Shown here: piece after piece, positions 48,739 to 57,996 of the stretch | How positions within the stretch are numbered: position 1 is the first letter of the stretch | Layout of the letters: each line of letters starts with the position of its first letter | Origin: Bacteroidota bacterium | Lineage (GTDB): Bacteria > Bacteroidota > Bacteroidia > Chitinophagales > Chitinophagaceae | NCBI GenBank assembly: GCA_020161435.1 | Contig: JAIUNV010000003.1 | Span: 514,567-578,566 of the forward strand | Direction of reading: 5' to 3' | DNA: 64,000 bases | The notes under the pieces: model-generated | What the model was told of the DNA's origin: nothing | The model's database searches: none | Seen by the model: the letters and a program-made list of their open reading frames with translations, nothing else | Made by a program: the position numbers and the translations under genes

Positions 48739-50376
48739 ATGAAAAACATTGCTCTTGCTATGGCCCTGATGACCGGCTTTTCTGTTGCAGCACAACCAAT
48801 CATTACCCCCGATCAGTTGTATGGCAATCTGTTTCACGAAGTACAAATGCAGCGCATTTTTCCTGATGGTAAAACCTTTGTGGACTGCACACCCAAGCGA
48901 CCAGTGAAAGACATCATGTACGACTACGGCTTGCAGAAAGGGCCCAACATGAATTTGAAAAAATTTGTGGAAGACAATTTCAACCTGCCTGTGGTACCAC
49001 AGCTGAATTATGTAACGCAGGAAAAAGATGTGGTCATGCACATCCAAAATTTGTGGAGCGTATTGAAAAGAGAACCAAATTCTATTTCCCCCGGCGGGGG
49101 CAAGGGGGCTTCATCTTTGTTGCCATTGCCACATCCCTACATCGTTCCTGGTGGCCGCTTCCGCGAAATTTATTATTGGGATTCCTACTTTACCATGCTG
49201 GGTTTGAAAGAAAGTGGCGAGGTGCAAACCATCGAAAACATGATTGACAATTTTGCCTACCTCATTCAAACCTATGGCCACATTCCTAATGGCAACAGGT
49301 CGTATTATGTAAGTCGTTCGCAACCGCCCTTTTTTGCATTGATGGTAGAATTACTGGCAGGCATCAAAGGCAAAGAGATGTACAAAAAATATTTACCGGC
49401 ATTGCTGAAAGAATATCAATACTGGATGCGGGGCAGCGATAGTGTAACCACCGGCAACGCAAAGTTTGCGGTGGTAAAAATGGGCAAAGACGAAATACTC
49501 AACCGCTACTGGGATGACAACGCCACACCACGGCAAGAAAGCTACCGCGAAGACATGCTAACGGCTGACACATTTGCGATGAACAAAATGATGACCATGC
49601 GTTTTGCTTCGCAACAAGCTGCCGATAAAATGCGGCGTCAGTTACGGTCGAATGCCTTCCGCCACCTGCGGGCTGGTGCAGCCAGTGGCTGGGATTTCAG
49701 CAGCCGTTGGTTTGCCGATGGCGAACACATTCACAGCATCGAAACCACCAATATCATTCCGGTGGATCTCAACAGTTTGTTGTATCAGTTAGAAATAGTG
49801 ATAGCCCGTGCTTACCAAGTGAGTGGTGTGCAGGCACAAAGCACGGCCTTTCTCAAAAAGGCCAACAAACGGGCATTGCTCATCAACAAATATTGCTGGA
49901 ACAAAACGCTGGGCTACTATGCCGACTATCATTTTGCCAACCAAACGCAGCTTGAACGCATTACAGCAGCTGGTATGTTCCCCTTTGCATTGTTGCCCCT
50001 GCAATTATTGGAAGGAAAAATGTCAACCGCAAAATCAGTATTGCAAAACCACTTACTGAAAGATGGCGGTATATTGACCACACCTGTGAGCAGCCATCAG
50101 CAATGGGATGCGCCAAATGGTTGGGCACCGCTGCAGTGGATGAGCATTTGGGCGCTGGACCGCAACAATGAAAAAGCGTTGGCCAAAGACATTGCCCAAC
50201 GTTGGTGCCAACTCAACGTAGGTGTATTTATGCGCACCGGCAAGCTCATGGAAAAGTACAATGTGGTGAATACCCAACTCGATGCCGGCGGTGGTGAATA
50301 TCCTTCGCAAGACGGCTTCGGCTGGACCAACGGTGTGCTACTGGCGCTGATGAAGAAGTATGGGATAACACAGTAA
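48739..50376 (+). CDS. treA: Secreted trehalase, GH37
   Basis: Hydrolyses trehalose to two glucose. Signal peptide 1-18. Trehalase signature 1 is at 137-150 (PGGRFREIYYWDSY) and signature 2 near 452 (QWDAPNGWAPLQW). The general-acid segment SGWDFSSRW and the base segment GGEYPSQDGFGWTNG are intact. Relative to E. coli TreA a few extra residues (SPGGGKGA, about 117-124) lie in the linker before SLLPLP; the underlying DNA (49084-49110) is a G/C palindromic repeat also found outside genes at 62671-62696. The stop codon is 4 bp from that of the convergent amylosucrase gene. Confidence 0.95.
   Translation: MKNIALAMALMTGFSVAAQPIITPDQLYGNLFHEVQMQRIFPDGKTFVDCTPKRPVKDIMYDYGLQKGPNMNLKKFVEDNFNLPVVPQLNYVTQEKDVVMHIQNLWSVLKREPNSISPGGGKGASSLLPLPHPYIVPGGRFREIYYWDSYFTMLGLKESGEVQTIENMIDNFAYLIQTYGHIPNGNRSYYVSRSQPPFFALMVELLAGIKGKEMYKKYLPALLKEYQYWMRGSDSVTTGNAKFAVVKMGKDEILNRYWDDNATPRQESYREDMLTADTFAMNKMMTMRFASQQAADKMRRQLRSNAFRHLRAGAASGWDFSSRWFADGEHIHSIETTNIIPVDLNSLLYQLEIVIARAYQVSGVQAQSTAFLKKANKRALLINKYCWNKTLGYYADYHFANQTQLERITAAGMFPFALLPLQLLEGKMSTAKSVLQNHLLKDGGILTTPVSSHQQWDAPNGWAPLQWMSIWALDRNNEKALAKDIAQRWCQLNVGVFMRTGKLMEKYNVVNTQLDAGGGEYPSQDGFGWTNGVLLALMKKYGITQ
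49084..49110. repeat. REP-like G/C palindrome inside the trehalase gene
   Basis: ATTTCCCCC, a short GGC centre, GGGGGCA and AGGGGGCT in order. This matches the intergenic copy at 62671-62696 nearly base for base. It is translated in frame as part of a linker and breaks no trehalase motif. Confidence 0.6.
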
Positions 50377-50380
50377 GCCC

Positions 50381-52327
50381 CTAATCCACCCCCTCCAACA
50401 ACATATACCCATAGGCAGGCAATACCAGGTATTCCCTGTCGCTGCCTACGGGCAACTGCTGGCCCGACACATGATCTTTCATGCGGGAAAAATGCATGCC
50501 CTTTTCCCGAAAAGCATACCAGGTAAGCCAGGCATCTTTATCTGAAAAATTGAAGACGCAATACAAACGCCGATTGGGTAAATGCCGTACATAACCCGCC
50601 ACATGTATGTTGTGCGGCGTCATCCATTCCAGGTTGCTTCTATCGGCAACTATCTCCAACTGTTTGCGCAAAGCAATCAACTGCTGTGTAGCGGCAAATA
50701 CTTTACCTGCCACAGTTGCTGTATCATCAATGTCGATGCTGTCCCATTGTATCATGGGCCGATGCATCCATCGGTTGTCGTAACTCTTGCCGCTATCGTT
50801 GAGATAAGTATAATCGTTGATGCAACCAATTTCATCGCCATAAAACAGCATGGGCAAACCACCCATGAAAAAATGATGCGCCTGCATGAGTACAATTTTG
50901 CGCAGCGACATGTCGATAGCAGCGGCATCGTTGTTGCGGAGTGCTGTTTCCAAACCACAAAGCGAAGCCAGCGAACCACTGATGCGGGCATCCTGTGTTT
51001 TCGGATTCACGGCAAATAAGGCACCCGTAGCAGGTGAACCCTCATACACACCCGAAAAATAATCTTTCAAAAAACGGCGATGCTCCCATGGATTGAAGCC
51101 TGCCGCATGTATCATGTAATCATCATAGCCCAGCCCAATATCATCATGACAGCGGGTGTAGGTAATCCACGAAGTACCGTATGGTTTGCGCAGCAATTCA
51201 TGCTGTGCCGCCAGCATCACTCTTGTATCGCCGGTAGCAATGGCATCCCATTGCAATGCCATGTGCGTAGCGTTGTATGCAAAATCACATTCCCGGGCAG
51301 TAAACCTGTCGGTGCCAAAATACTTCATGATTTCAGCAGGTGCTACAATGGCTTCACCCAGTAGTGCCATACCCGGTGTTGCGGTTTGCACACAAAGTTT
51401 GATGAGACGCAACAACACATGTGCCTGTGGTAAATTTTGGCTCGTAGTGCCCAATTGTTTCCAGATAAATGCTGGTGCATCAATCCGAAGTACGTCAACA
51501 CCCAAGTTGGCGTAAAAGAAAATCGTATCGAGCATGGCCACCAACACTGCAGGATTACTATAATTCAAATCCCACTGGTAGTTGTGAAATACCGTCATCA
51601 CCCACTCGTTCAGTTCGGGCACCCATGTAAAACTTCCGGGGGCACTTTCCGGAAAAATTTCCGGCATGGTTTGTTCGTATTGATCGGGCAGCGTACGATC
51701 GGGGAAGAAGTAGAAAAAGTCTTTGTAGAATGGATCGCCTTGCTTGGCTTTTTCGGCCCACTCGTGGCGATGCGACGTATGGTTGAGCACAATGTCCAGC
51801 ATCATGTACATGCCCCGCTGCTGCAAGGTTTGCTGCAACTGTTGCAGGTCTTTCAACGTGCCAAAACGGGTATCTACTTTTCTGAAATCAGACACCGCAT
51901 ATCCACCATCACTTTCATTGGCAGGACTTTCAAAAATGGGCATCAGGTGCAGGAGGTTTACACCCAGTTTTTCCAGATAATCAAGTTTGGTTTCCAACTG
52001 TGGCAGGCTACCTGCAAACCGGTCTACATACAAGCTCATGCCTACCAGTTCGTTGCTGATAAACCAGGCCTCTGCCGCTTGCTTTGCGGCATCCCGCATT
52101 TGCAGGGCCGCACTGCGTTGCTGGTGTGCCGCCACTATTGTTTGCAACAGTGCACCAAAGTGCTGGCCGGTATCGGCACGGTGGCCATACAATTGCTGAA
52201 ACAACTGCTGCATATCGGCCGCATTGGCTATGAGCCGCACTGCCATATCATTATCTGCCTTTGCATTTGCCAAAGCAGCTTTTTGCAACACTTCTTTTAC
52301 CTGCTGATGAAGGGGATGGTTGTACAT
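50381..52327 (-). CDS. Amylosucrase-like GH13 enzyme (GH13_4)
   Basis: Amylosucrases transfer glucose from sucrose to alpha-1,4-glucan and release fructose. Start at 52327 (MYNHPLHQQVKEVLQ), 649 residues, 7 bp after the fructokinase gene. A helical N-domain of about 110 residues precedes the barrel (YVDRFAGSLPQLETKLDYLEK, ESDGGYAVSDFRKVDTRFGT, MLDIVLNHTSHRHEWA). The nucleophile Asp is in VLRIDAPAFIWK, acid/base Glu in MALLGEAI, and the third Asp in RCHDDIGLG. There is no signal peptide, so it acts in the cytoplasm. Sucrose hydrolase and sucrose isomerase-like activities are close alternatives. The neighbouring fructokinase fits a fructose product. Confidence 0.85.
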   Translation of the reverse strand: MYNHPLHQQVKEVLQKAALANAKADNDMAVRLIANAADMQQLFQQLYGHRADTGQHFGALLQTIVAAHQQRSAALQMRDAAKQAAEAWFISNELVGMSLYVDRFAGSLPQLETKLDYLEKLGVNLLHLMPIFESPANESDGGYAVSDFRKVDTRFGTLKDLQQLQQTLQQRGMYMMLDIVLNHTSHRHEWAEKAKQGDPFYKDFFYFFPDRTLPDQYEQTMPEIFPESAPGSFTWVPELNEWVMTVFHNYQWDLNYSNPAVLVAMLDTIFFYANLGVDVLRIDAPAFIWKQLGTTSQNLPQAHVLLRLIKLCVQTATPGMALLGEAIVAPAEIMKYFGTDRFTARECDFAYNATHMALQWDAIATGDTRVMLAAQHELLRKPYGTSWITYTRCHDDIGLGYDDYMIHAAGFNPWEHRRFLKDYFSGVYEGSPATGALFAVNPKTQDARISGSLASLCGLETALRNNDAAAIDMSLRKIVLMQAHHFFMGGLPMLFYGDEIGCINDYTYLNDSGKSYDNRWMHRPMIQWDSIDIDDTATVAGKVFAATQQLIALRKQLEIVADRSNLEWMTPHNIHVAGYVRHLPNRRLYCVFNFSDKDAWLTWYAFREKGMHFSRMKDHVSGQQLPVGSDREYLVLPAYGYMLLEGVD

Positions 52328-52334
52328 GAGCTCT

Positions 52335-53294
52335 TTATCCGAATATATTTTTATTGAGGTGTTTAAAAGCTTCCATGGCACCCATGTACTCACAGGTTCG
52401 GGCTCCGGCTTTGTTGCCGTTGCGTACAATTTGTTGCCATGCTGTTGCATCCAGTGATTGTTGCTCTTGCGTCGATAGCTGCGATAACTGATACAGCACA
52501 GCACCTACAAAAGCATCGCCGGCACCGGTTGTATCCACGGGCTTCACGGGTATGCTACCTATGAGTTGCGTTTGTCCGTTGATGCCCAGCAAAGTACCTG
52601 CAGCACCAAGGGTAATGGCAAATACACCGCTGGTTGTTTGCAACAAATGCGCAGCGGCTTCTTCAACAATATTTGTATTGGTGAGCAGCATTGCTTCTTC
52701 ATCGCTGAGTTTGAAAAAATGTGCTGCTTTTAAAAATGGCCACGACTGCTCTACAAACGAAGGCTTGTTGTGCCCAAACAATAGCTCCCGATAATTGGGA
52801 TCAAAGCTTACCAAAATGTTTCGTTGCAATGCCTGCTGCAGCAGGTGTACATATGCCGCCTGCAATGGCCCGGGCAAAAAACCAGTGGCGCTGCCAAAAT
52901 GAATGATGGAAAAATCATCGAGGTTAATCTGTGCTAAATCATCAATCCTCAACTGACCATCGGCACCACGATTAAAATAGAAATCACGTTCGCCATTTTC
53001 CATCAACGATACAAAAGCAAACGTGGTAAAATGCGCTGCATCCCGAAACACGTACCTTGTATTTACGCCCATGTCATGCAGCATGTCTACCAGGTGTTGC
53101 CCAAAAGGATCGACACCTACTTTGGCGGTCATGTCTACGCTGCCGCCCAACGCTGCAATGGCCGCAGCCACGTTGGCAGGTGCACCACCCGCTTTTTTTA
53201 AAAAGTTTTCGCCGGCCGATAATGGTTTGCCCTTGTCGGTGCAAATCATATCAATCAGCGCTTCTCCTATGCACAATACAATTTTTTTATTCAT
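52335..53294 (-). CDS. Fructokinase-like PfkB sugar kinase
   Basis: Phosphorylates a sugar, most likely fructose released by the adjacent amylosucrase. The PfkB motifs are both visible: KKAGGAPANVAAAIAALGG near 33-52 and the ATP/catalytic motif DTTGAGDAFVGAVLY near 255-270 with the base Asp. At 319 residues it has the usual length and no signal peptide. It lies between the transporter and amylosucrase genes, and the three form an operon. The substrate is inferred from context. Confidence 0.88.
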   Translation of the reverse strand: MNKKIVLCIGEALIDMICTDKGKPLSAGENFLKKAGGAPANVAAAIAALGGSVDMTAKVGVDPFGQHLVDMLHDMGVNTRYVFRDAAHFTTFAFVSLMENGERDFYFNRGADGQLRIDDLAQINLDDFSIIHFGSATGFLPGPLQAAYVHLLQQALQRNILVSFDPNYRELLFGHNKPSFVEQSWPFLKAAHFFKLSDEEAMLLTNTNIVEEAAAHLLQTTSGVFAITLGAAGTLLGINGQTQLIGSIPVKPVDTTGAGDAFVGAVLYQLSQLSTQEQQSLDATAWQQIVRNGNKAGARTCEYMGAMEAFKHLNKNIFG

Positions 53295-53392
53295 CGTATT
53301 CGTTGTTATAAAAGCACAAATAATGGCTTTGTGTCACCCATCATCAATAAAGCGAAAAATGTTTTTTTCATGGCAAAAAATAAAGAGATGAA

Positions 53393-54727
53393 TCAATGAC
53401 CGCCGCCAACTGGCATCACAATATCGCCGGTTGGTTGTTTAGGTTTCATGAGCAAAGTGGCAGCTGCAGCCAGTAGCAACAGCACACCTGCCAGTGCAAT
53501 GGCTTTGCCCGGATCATTGTTTAAAAAATGTTTGAGCACATAGCCAAATGTGATGTTTTGCAAAATCATCGGAATAACGATCATCATATTGACGATACCC
53601 ATGTACACACCATAGCGTTCCTTCGGAATATTGCTCACCACCATCAGGTAAGGAATACCCATCATGCTGGCCCAGCCAATACCAAAACCAGTAATGGCAG
53701 GAAAAAGCAGGTATTTATTTTCTATAAAAGGAAAAGCGAGAAAACCAATGCCAGCCAACATGAGGCAGGCAAAATGCACCAGCTTGGGCGAATATTTTTT
53801 AGCAAACCACACCAAGGCAAAAGCCGATAAAAACGTCACAATATTGTACCAGCCGTTTACCAGGCCTGTCCAGCTCACCGCTTCTTCATACAAGGTTTGA
53901 TTTTCGGATGGCGATGTATGAAACACGGATTGTGCAATACTCTTGCTGCTGTTTTGCCAGTAACAAAACAAAGCATACCACTGAAACAAATACACCAATG
54001 CCAGCTGCCACATAATGCGGGGCATGTCTTTAATGGCGCTGATAATTTCTACAAAAGGAGAGAATACATTGAGTGGTGTTGCTTTCATGTGTACCAACTC
54101 TTCTTCAGTAGGCGGTATCTCCGGTGTGGTGCGGGCACTCCACCAAATGGAAGCGATGCTGCACACCGCCCCCAGAAAAAATGAGGCATACACCCAGGTG
54201 GGCAGCTTGCCCGTTGTGCCTACAAAAATCATGGGGAAAATGAAGAGCGACAGGTTGGCCAATGTTTGCCCGAAGCCGGTGAAAAAACTTTGTGCCTGAA
54301 AGCCTGTGGGCTGTTGCGATACATCCAGTTTATCGGCCACAAAAGCACGATAAGGTTCCATGGCGGTGTTGTTGCCGGCGTCTAAAATCCAGAGCAAACC
54401 TGCGGCCATCCACAAGCTGCTGCTAAACGGATATAGAAACAACGCCAGACTACACATGATGGCGCCAATAAAAAAATACGGCTTGCGTCGGCCAAAACGA
54501 GGGCTCCATGTTTTATCGCTGAGAGCACCAATGATGGGCTGCACCAGCAAGCCCGTCATAGGACCGGCTAGGTTGAGCAGTGGTATCTCATCAGGACTGG
54601 CGCCCAGCATATCGTAGATGGGATTGACGGCGCTTTGTTGCAAACCAAAACTGTATTGAATGCCGAAGAACCCGACATTCATGTTGATGATTTGCCAAAA
54701 CGATAAGCGGGGCTTGGTGATGGACAT
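53393..54727 (-). CDS. MFS transporter, SLC45/GPH-like (sucrose or maltoside)
   Basis: A 444-residue inner-membrane transporter with about twelve hydrophobic helices. The SLC45/sucrose-transporter signature is clear in [41 protein letters not shown] and [17 protein letters not shown]. Such carriers import sucrose or maltose by proton symport. The genes that follow, fructokinase and amylosucrase, point to sucrose. It is the first gene of the operon, divergent from the lamin-tail gene across 59 bp, in which I see no clear operator. Confidence 0.88.
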   Translation of the reverse strand: MSITKPRLSFWQIINMNVGFFGIQYSFGLQQSAVNPIYDMLGASPDEIPLLNLAGPMTGLLVQPIIGALSDKTWSPRFGRRKPYFFIGAIMCSLALFLYPFSSSLWMAAGLLWILDAGNNTAMEPYRAFVADKLDVSQQPTGFQAQSFFTGFGQTLANLSLFIFPMIFVGTTGKLPTWVYASFFLGAVCSIASIWWSARTTPEIPPTEEELVHMKATPLNVFSPFVEIISAIKDMPRIMWQLALVYLFQWYALFCYWQNSSKSIAQSVFHTSPSENQTLYEEAVSWTGLVNGWYNIVTFLSAFALVWFAKKYSPKLVHFACLMLAGIGFLAFPFIENKYLLFPAITGFGIGWASMMGIPYLMVVSNIPKERYGVYMGIVNMMIVIPMILQNITFGYVLKHFLNNDPGKAIALAGVLLLLAAAATLLMKPKQPTGDIVMPVGGGH

Positions 54728-54786
54728 AAGCAGGCAATCAAAATTTAAAATTGAATATACCTAAGTGTGCTATTTTCATACGGACT

Positions 54787-56517
54787 ATGAAAGGAAAATT
54801 CCCATGGCTGTTGCTGGTCATCGTTTGCACAATCGTTTGCAGTGAAAACATTTTGGCACAGTCTCGTTACAGTATTGTGATATCAGAAATAATGGCCGAT
54901 CCAACGCCACAAATAGGCTTGCCCAATGCGGAGTGGATTGAGCTGCGCAATGCTTCTTCAACGGCCATCAACCTGCAAGGATTTCGGTTGCAAAAACCTG
55001 GCAGCACTGCCAGTGGTGCCATGCCCTCTTTGCTATTGGCACCCGATAGTTGTGTGGTAGTGTGCACCGCTTCACAAGTTGCCGGTTTGAGTGTGTTTGG
55101 CCGCACCATCAGCGTCACCAGTTTTCCCAGTTTGAGCAACGATGCAGATGAGCTCATGCTGTTGGCACCCAATGGCAGTGTGATGCATGCGGTATCGTAC
55201 AGCAGCAGTTGGTACAACAATGCGATAAAAGCCGATGGCGGCTGGACGCTGGAAATGATAGATGTAAAAAATGCCTGCACCGGCACCGGCAACTGGACCG
55301 CCAGCACCGATGCGAAAGGTGGTACGCCCGGTGCCATTAACAGTGCCAATAAAGTGAATGCCGATAGCCGTGCTCCGCGGTTGTTGTATGCTGCAGCCTC
55401 CACCGTGTTGGTAGCGCAATTGGTATTTGATGAAACCATGGACAGCAGCCGGTTGGCTACCAGCAGCAATTACCAAATTTCCAATGGCATAAATGTAATA
55501 ACCGCTACTCCGGTAGCACCATTCTTCAACCGGGTAAACCTGTTGCTGAGTGCTCCGTTGATGGGCAATACCATTTACACCGTAGATGCCAACAACGTAA
55601 CTGATTGCAGCGGCAATGCGGTAGATAATAATTTCAGCCGGGTGAAGCTGGGCAGCTTTAGCACTGCCGACAGCAACGATGTGGTGGTAAATGAAATCCT
55701 TTTCAACCCCAACCCGCAGGGCGTAGATTATGTAGAGCTCTACAACCGCAGCAACAAGATTATTAACGTGCAGCAATTGGTGCTGGCCAACCGCAGCAGC
55801 AATGGCAGCGTTGGTACTTTCGGCAGCATCCTCACTGATAATTTTCCATTGTTTCCGCAGGAGTATTTGGTGGTGAGTGCTGACCCCGCCATTGTAGCAC
55901 AGCAATACACGGTGATGAAGCCGGGTCTATCGGTGAAAATTGCGGGCAGCATGCCTTCCTATCCCGATGACAAAGGCACGGTGCTGTTGCTGAACAACGC
56001 CGGCCGCATACTGGATGAAGTAACCTACGACGACAACTGGCATTTTGCCCTCATCAACAACAAAGAAGGCATTGCACTGGAACGCATTGATGCCAATGCC
56101 ACTTCCAACAACAAAGACAACTGGACGAGTGCTGCCAAAACGGTGGGCTATGGCACGCCTACCGCTGCCAACAGCCAACAAAAAACAGCCGTAGCCAACA
56201 CGGCCAGCATCAGCATTCAACCTGTCATCTTTAGCCCCGACAATGATGGCATCGAAGATTTTGCATTGATTCAATATCAGTTTGCGCAGCCGGGTTATGT
56301 GGCCAACATTACCATTATGGATGCTGCAGGCCGGCCTGTAAAAGTGCTGCAGCGCAATGCCACCTGCGGCATCAGTGGCAATTTTCGTTGGGATGGATTG
56401 AATGACAAACTGCAAAAAGTACCCGTGGGCACCTACATTGTTTTTACAGCAATATTCAATCTGCAAGGCCAGCGGCAGGTGTTTAAAAACACCGTGACCA
56501 TTGCCAAAAAATTCTAA
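54787..56517 (+). CDS. Secreted lamin-tail-domain protein
   Basis: A 576-residue exported protein; signal peptide MKGKFPWLLLVIVCTIVCS...LAQ. Two lamin-tail (LTD) domains are seen: about 25-145 (VISEIMADPTPQIGLPNAEWIELRN opens it) and about 300-430 (VVNEILFNPNPQGVDYVELYN). The C-terminal 95 residues form a FlgD-like Ig domain (FSPDNDGIEDFALIQYQF, then GNFRWDGLNDKLQKVPVGTY), a module often found at the end of Bacteroidota surface proteins. Function is unknown; binding or a structural role is likely. The closest cell-surface export route would be type IX, but I cannot assign a T9SS tail motif with confidence. Confidence 0.72.
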   Translation: MKGKFPWLLLVIVCTIVCSENILAQSRYSIVISEIMADPTPQIGLPNAEWIELRNASSTAINLQGFRLQKPGSTASGAMPSLLLAPDSCVVVCTASQVAGLSVFGRTISVTSFPSLSNDADELMLLAPNGSVMHAVSYSSSWYNNAIKADGGWTLEMIDVKNACTGTGNWTASTDAKGGTPGAINSANKVNADSRAPRLLYAAASTVLVAQLVFDETMDSSRLATSSNYQISNGINVITATPVAPFFNRVNLLLSAPLMGNTIYTVDANNVTDCSGNAVDNNFSRVKLGSFSTADSNDVVVNEILFNPNPQGVDYVELYNRSNKIINVQQLVLANRSSNGSVGTFGSILTDNFPLFPQEYLVVSADPAIVAQQYTVMKPGLSVKIAGSMPSYPDDKGTVLLLNNAGRILDEVTYDDNWHFALINNKEGIALERIDANATSNNKDNWTSAAKTVGYGTPTAANSQQKTAVANTASISIQPVIFSPDNDGIEDFALIQYQFAQPGYVANITIMDAAGRPVKVLQRNATCGISGNFRWDGLNDKLQKVPVGTYIVFTAIFNLQGQRQVFKNTVTIAKKF

Positions 56518-56600
56518 CCAAATTTGTAGAGAATACTGATCCTTAACAAGGCCGTAACTAACAACCGCGGCGTTGTTGCGTCTTTCAAAAAACTACCTGC

Positions 56601-57761
56601 ATGAAATACTTCTACACTTTCATCTTTGCGGCATTGCTGATGGCCTGCGGCGGCAGCAAAAGCATTTACGAAGACAAAAACATCACTGAGAAAAAACTCG
56701 AAAAACTGATTCGGGAATACAGCGCCAATCCTTCGGATAAATACATAGCCGACCAGGTAAAATTTGCCTACGATTATCTGCACAACCAATACCAGGCAGG
56801 CATTACGCAGTACCAATACAGCAGCACTTTAGAAGGAAAAGAATCTTTGCTGGGCTACTACATCAATCTGCAATCGTTTTATGATCGCATTCGTGGTTAC
56901 AGCACCGTGAGCAACCTGCTGAAGCCCGGCACTGTGGGTGCTGAAATTGAAAAAACAAAACTCGAATTGGTGAGCGGCCATTACGAGCAAGCTGCGGAGT
57001 GGATGGATGACAACAACTGGCGCAGTGCCCGCCGTGCCTACCGCTCACTCACCAAAGTACAGCAGTGGATGCCCGATTATAAAAACACCCGCCAACTCAT
57101 GCGCCAAGCCAAAGAGCAAGGCATCATAAACGCTGTGATACTCCCGCTGAGTGCAGAAGGATTTTACTACAACAACCGCTATAGCAACAACAATTTTGGC
57201 AACAACAATATGGGTAGCACACCCCGCCTGAGTGAGCAACTGGTAAATGATTTAGGCCGTAGCTACAACAGTGGCGGCTGGTACCGGGTGTACAATAGCT
57301 GGGATATACAGCGGCAAAACGTTCGCCCCAATTGGACCGTGCAACCTGTGTGGACGCAGTTGCAAATGGACAATCCCCGCAGCAACCGCTACGACCGCAC
57401 CGTTGAAAAACAAGCAGAAATTGGTAAGGATACCGCTGGCCGGCCCATCTATAAAAAACTGACCGCTACTTTAACTGTTACAGAAGTAACGTACACAGCT
57501 ACTGGCAGACTGGAGCTCCGCATTATGGACGATGACAATAACGAACGCATCAGCAACCGCAGCTTCCACGAGAACTACTCGTTTAAAACCAGCTGGGCTA
57601 CTTACAAAGGCGATGCCGGTGCCCTGAGCAACCAGGATTGGGAACTAATTAATGCGCCACGCAACAGCAACAACCGCGATGAAGAACTAATGGAACAACG
57701 CCTGATTGAAAAAATGTATCAAAACATATTGAGCCACTTGCGAGGGCAGCTGAATAATTGA
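56601..57761 (+). CDS. Lipoprotein of unknown function
   Basis: Lipoprotein signal with lipobox ALLMACG, 386 residues. The N-terminal half is alpha-helical and TPR-like (KKLEKLIREYSANPSDKYIA, YEQAAEWMDDNNWRSARRAY), a low-complexity Asn/Tyr stretch follows (YYNNRYSNNNFGNNNMG), and a beta-rich C-terminal part contains KLTATLTVTEVTYTATGRLE. I know no named family; similar proteins are common in Bacteroidota. It follows the lamin-tail gene after 83 bp and ends at a terminator. Confidence 0.65.
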   Translation: MKYFYTFIFAALLMACGGSKSIYEDKNITEKKLEKLIREYSANPSDKYIADQVKFAYDYLHNQYQAGITQYQYSSTLEGKESLLGYYINLQSFYDRIRGYSTVSNLLKPGTVGAEIEKTKLELVSGHYEQAAEWMDDNNWRSARRAYRSLTKVQQWMPDYKNTRQLMRQAKEQGIINAVILPLSAEGFYYNNRYSNNNFGNNNMGSTPRLSEQLVNDLGRSYNSGGWYRVYNSWDIQRQNVRPNWTVQPVWTQLQMDNPRSNRYDRTVEKQAEIGKDTAGRPIYKKLTATLTVTEVTYTATGRLELRIMDDDNNERISNRSFHENYSFKTSWATYKGDAGALSNQDWELINAPRNSNNRDEELMEQRLIEKMYQNILSHLRGQLNN

Positions 57762-57782
57762 TGAACAGATTGTACAAAAAGA

Positions 57783-57811
57783 AGAGAGCAGCCCATCAAT
57801 AGCTGCTCTCT
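57783..57811 (+). terminator. Intrinsic terminator
   Basis: AGAGAGCAGC-loop-GCTGCTCTCT is a perfect 10-bp stem with a 9-nt loop, followed by TTTTAT. It follows the lipoprotein gene by 21 bp. Confidence 0.85.
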
Positions 57812-57848
57812 TTTATATTGGCGGATACTCGCCTATTCACTTTTTCTG

Positions 57849-57993
57849 AACCACTAAAACGCAAAGCATACACTAAGCAGCACAAAGGAGTTTTACCAAT
57901 CACTCGTTAACCAGTTAACCAATCAACTCATTCACCAATTCACTCCCCTATATTCCATTAGCACATTTGCTAATTAGCCAATTGGCACATTAA
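57849..57993. repeat. Degenerate intergenic repeat tract
   Basis: 57849-57888 is a CACAAAG/CACTAAG-type dispersed element, the reverse complement being CTTTGTG...TTAGTGGTT; compare 1185-1214. From about 57900 to 57993 come short near-repeats such as TTAACCAGTTAACCAAT, CACCAATTCAC and TTAGCCAATTGGCACATTA. I find no coding or RNA signal in the 235-bp gap. Confidence 0.35.
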
Positions 57994-57996
57994 CTC

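Noticed and set aside
51437..52357. 306-codon plus-strand frame inside the amylosucrase gene
   Set aside because: It is antisense to clear GH13 motifs; no domain seen.
54728..54786. LacI-type operator before the sucrose operon
   Set aside because: No CAAACG-type palindrome or TGTGTA repeat could be found in this short divergent gap.
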